From assembly GCA_016934875.1 (NCBI GenBank), contig JAFGSC010000187.1, forward strand, positions 1 through 5,599: a DNA stretch of 5,599 nucleotides, given 5' to 3'. The notes beneath the pieces were generated by a model. The model was given only the letters and a program-made list of their open reading frames with translations. It did no database searches and was not told the origin of the DNA. Positions 5,092 to 5,599 of the stretch are shown here, piece by piece. Position numbers and translations under genes: made by a program. Every line of letters begins with the position of its first letter. The first letter of the stretch is position 1. This DNA is from Candidatus Atribacteria bacterium. Lineage in GTDB: Bacteria > Atribacterota > Phoenicimicrobiia > Phoenicimicrobiales > Stramentimicrobiaceae.

Positions 5092-5599
5092 ATGAAAACA
5101 ACGAGAATACTACTATTGTTTTTTTTAACTGCTCAAATACTTTCTTCTTGTGAGGGCATTATTGTCAAGCCTGAAAATTCTAATCAGAATATTGAAGATT
5201 TCGAAGCTACTTGGAAAAGGATAAACAATGTCTATCCTTTTCTAGATTTTAAGAAAATTAACTGGGATTCTATTTATACCGTTTATCGTGTACGTGCTGA
5301 GGCTGCAAGAGGGGATGAATTTTATTTAGTTCTCCGTGATTTACTCGCTGAATTAAAAGATGGCCATGTATATTATAAAATTCCAGGAGGTAGTGAAGTG
5401 TATCCCTTTTATCCAAAAAGGCACTTCAAAGATCGACATGCATATAGTCCATTTGTAGTTAGAAAATATTTCAACAAAGAACTTAAACTATCACAAAGTG
5501 AAAGCGCTGAATATCAAATATTACCTGATAACATTGGATATGTATTTTTGGCTGATTTTCATGAAGACTATTTAATAAATGAATTTCCAGATATCATGG
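5092..5599 (+). CDS. lipoprotein S41-family peptidase, N-terminal part (3' truncated by window)
   Basis: An open frame of 169 codons running off the window end. It begins with a type II signal peptide: MKTTR, a hydrophobic core LLLFFLT, and lipobox LSSC with C20 as the lipidated residue. This makes it a substrate of the Lgt pathway. The mature part starts with a helical region typical of tail-specific (S41, C-terminal-processing-like) peptidases: FEATWKRINNVYPFLDF (37-53), then the hallmark LLAELKDGHVYY (84-95, with the DGHV core at 90-93), and later LPDNIGYVFLADF (144-156), the strand leading into the catalytic domain. The catalytic Ser and Lys would lie downstream, so activity cannot be judged. 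The protein probably acts in the periplasm or at the outer membrane. Residues after C20 (EGII) show no acidic run of the kind used as a Bacteroidota surface-export signal. It starts 13 bp after the barrel gene, with AGGA-free, purine-rich sequence before the ATG. Confidence 0.85.
   Translation, partial: MKTTRILLLFFLTAQILSSCEGIIVKPENSNQNIEDFEATWKRINNVYPFLDFKKINWDSIYTVYRVRAEAARGDEFYLVLRDLLAELKDGHVYYKIPGGSEVYPFYPKRHFKDRHAYSPFVVRKYFNKELKLSQSESAEYQILPDNIGYVFLADFHEDYLINEFPDIM

Overview
The window looks like an accessory region of a Bacteroidota chromosome. The evidence is AT-rich coding sequence, starts without Shine-Dalgarno sites, a short-signal outer-membrane barrel protein, a lipoprotein S41 peptidase, and a Bacteroidota-style Lgt. 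I assign the phylum by protein style and cannot name a genus. All seven genes or gene pieces lie on the + strand.

Layout: the 3' end of a winged-helix (probably Fic-family) gene (1-111); repeat site 1 (146-276); an MBL-fold hydrolase (348-1034); repeat site 2 (1082-1212); a SAM methyltransferase (1218-1991); repeat site 3 with a strong terminator hairpin (1997-2268); a GNAT-YoaP fusion (2321-3106) followed 91 bp later by lgt (3198-4043); repeat site 4 (4117-4265); an outer-membrane barrel protein (4290-5078); and, 13 bp on, the start of an S41-peptidase lipoprotein that runs off the window (5092-5599).

The most interesting part is between the genes. Four long imperfect palindromes each follow a gene. 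Each ends in a GTTRRRY-like box (GTTAGGG, GTTAGGG, GCTAGGC, GTTGTGA) that pairs with a CCTAAC-like box at its start, the architecture of integron attC sites. Sites 1 and 2 align without a gap over 128 bp. They keep short blocks in the loop, but their stem arms differ by compensatory changes: eight of nine aligned inner pairs change both bases and stay Watson-Crick. Sites 3 and 4 form a second family. The genes between them are functionally unrelated, as in a cassette array. No integrase is visible, so the cassette reading is inference; a family of dispersed structured repeats is the main alternative.

The genes do not form an obvious pathway. The only functional links are that Lgt would lipidate proteins such as the downstream S41 lipoprotein, and that the barrel and S41 genes are probably cotranscribed.
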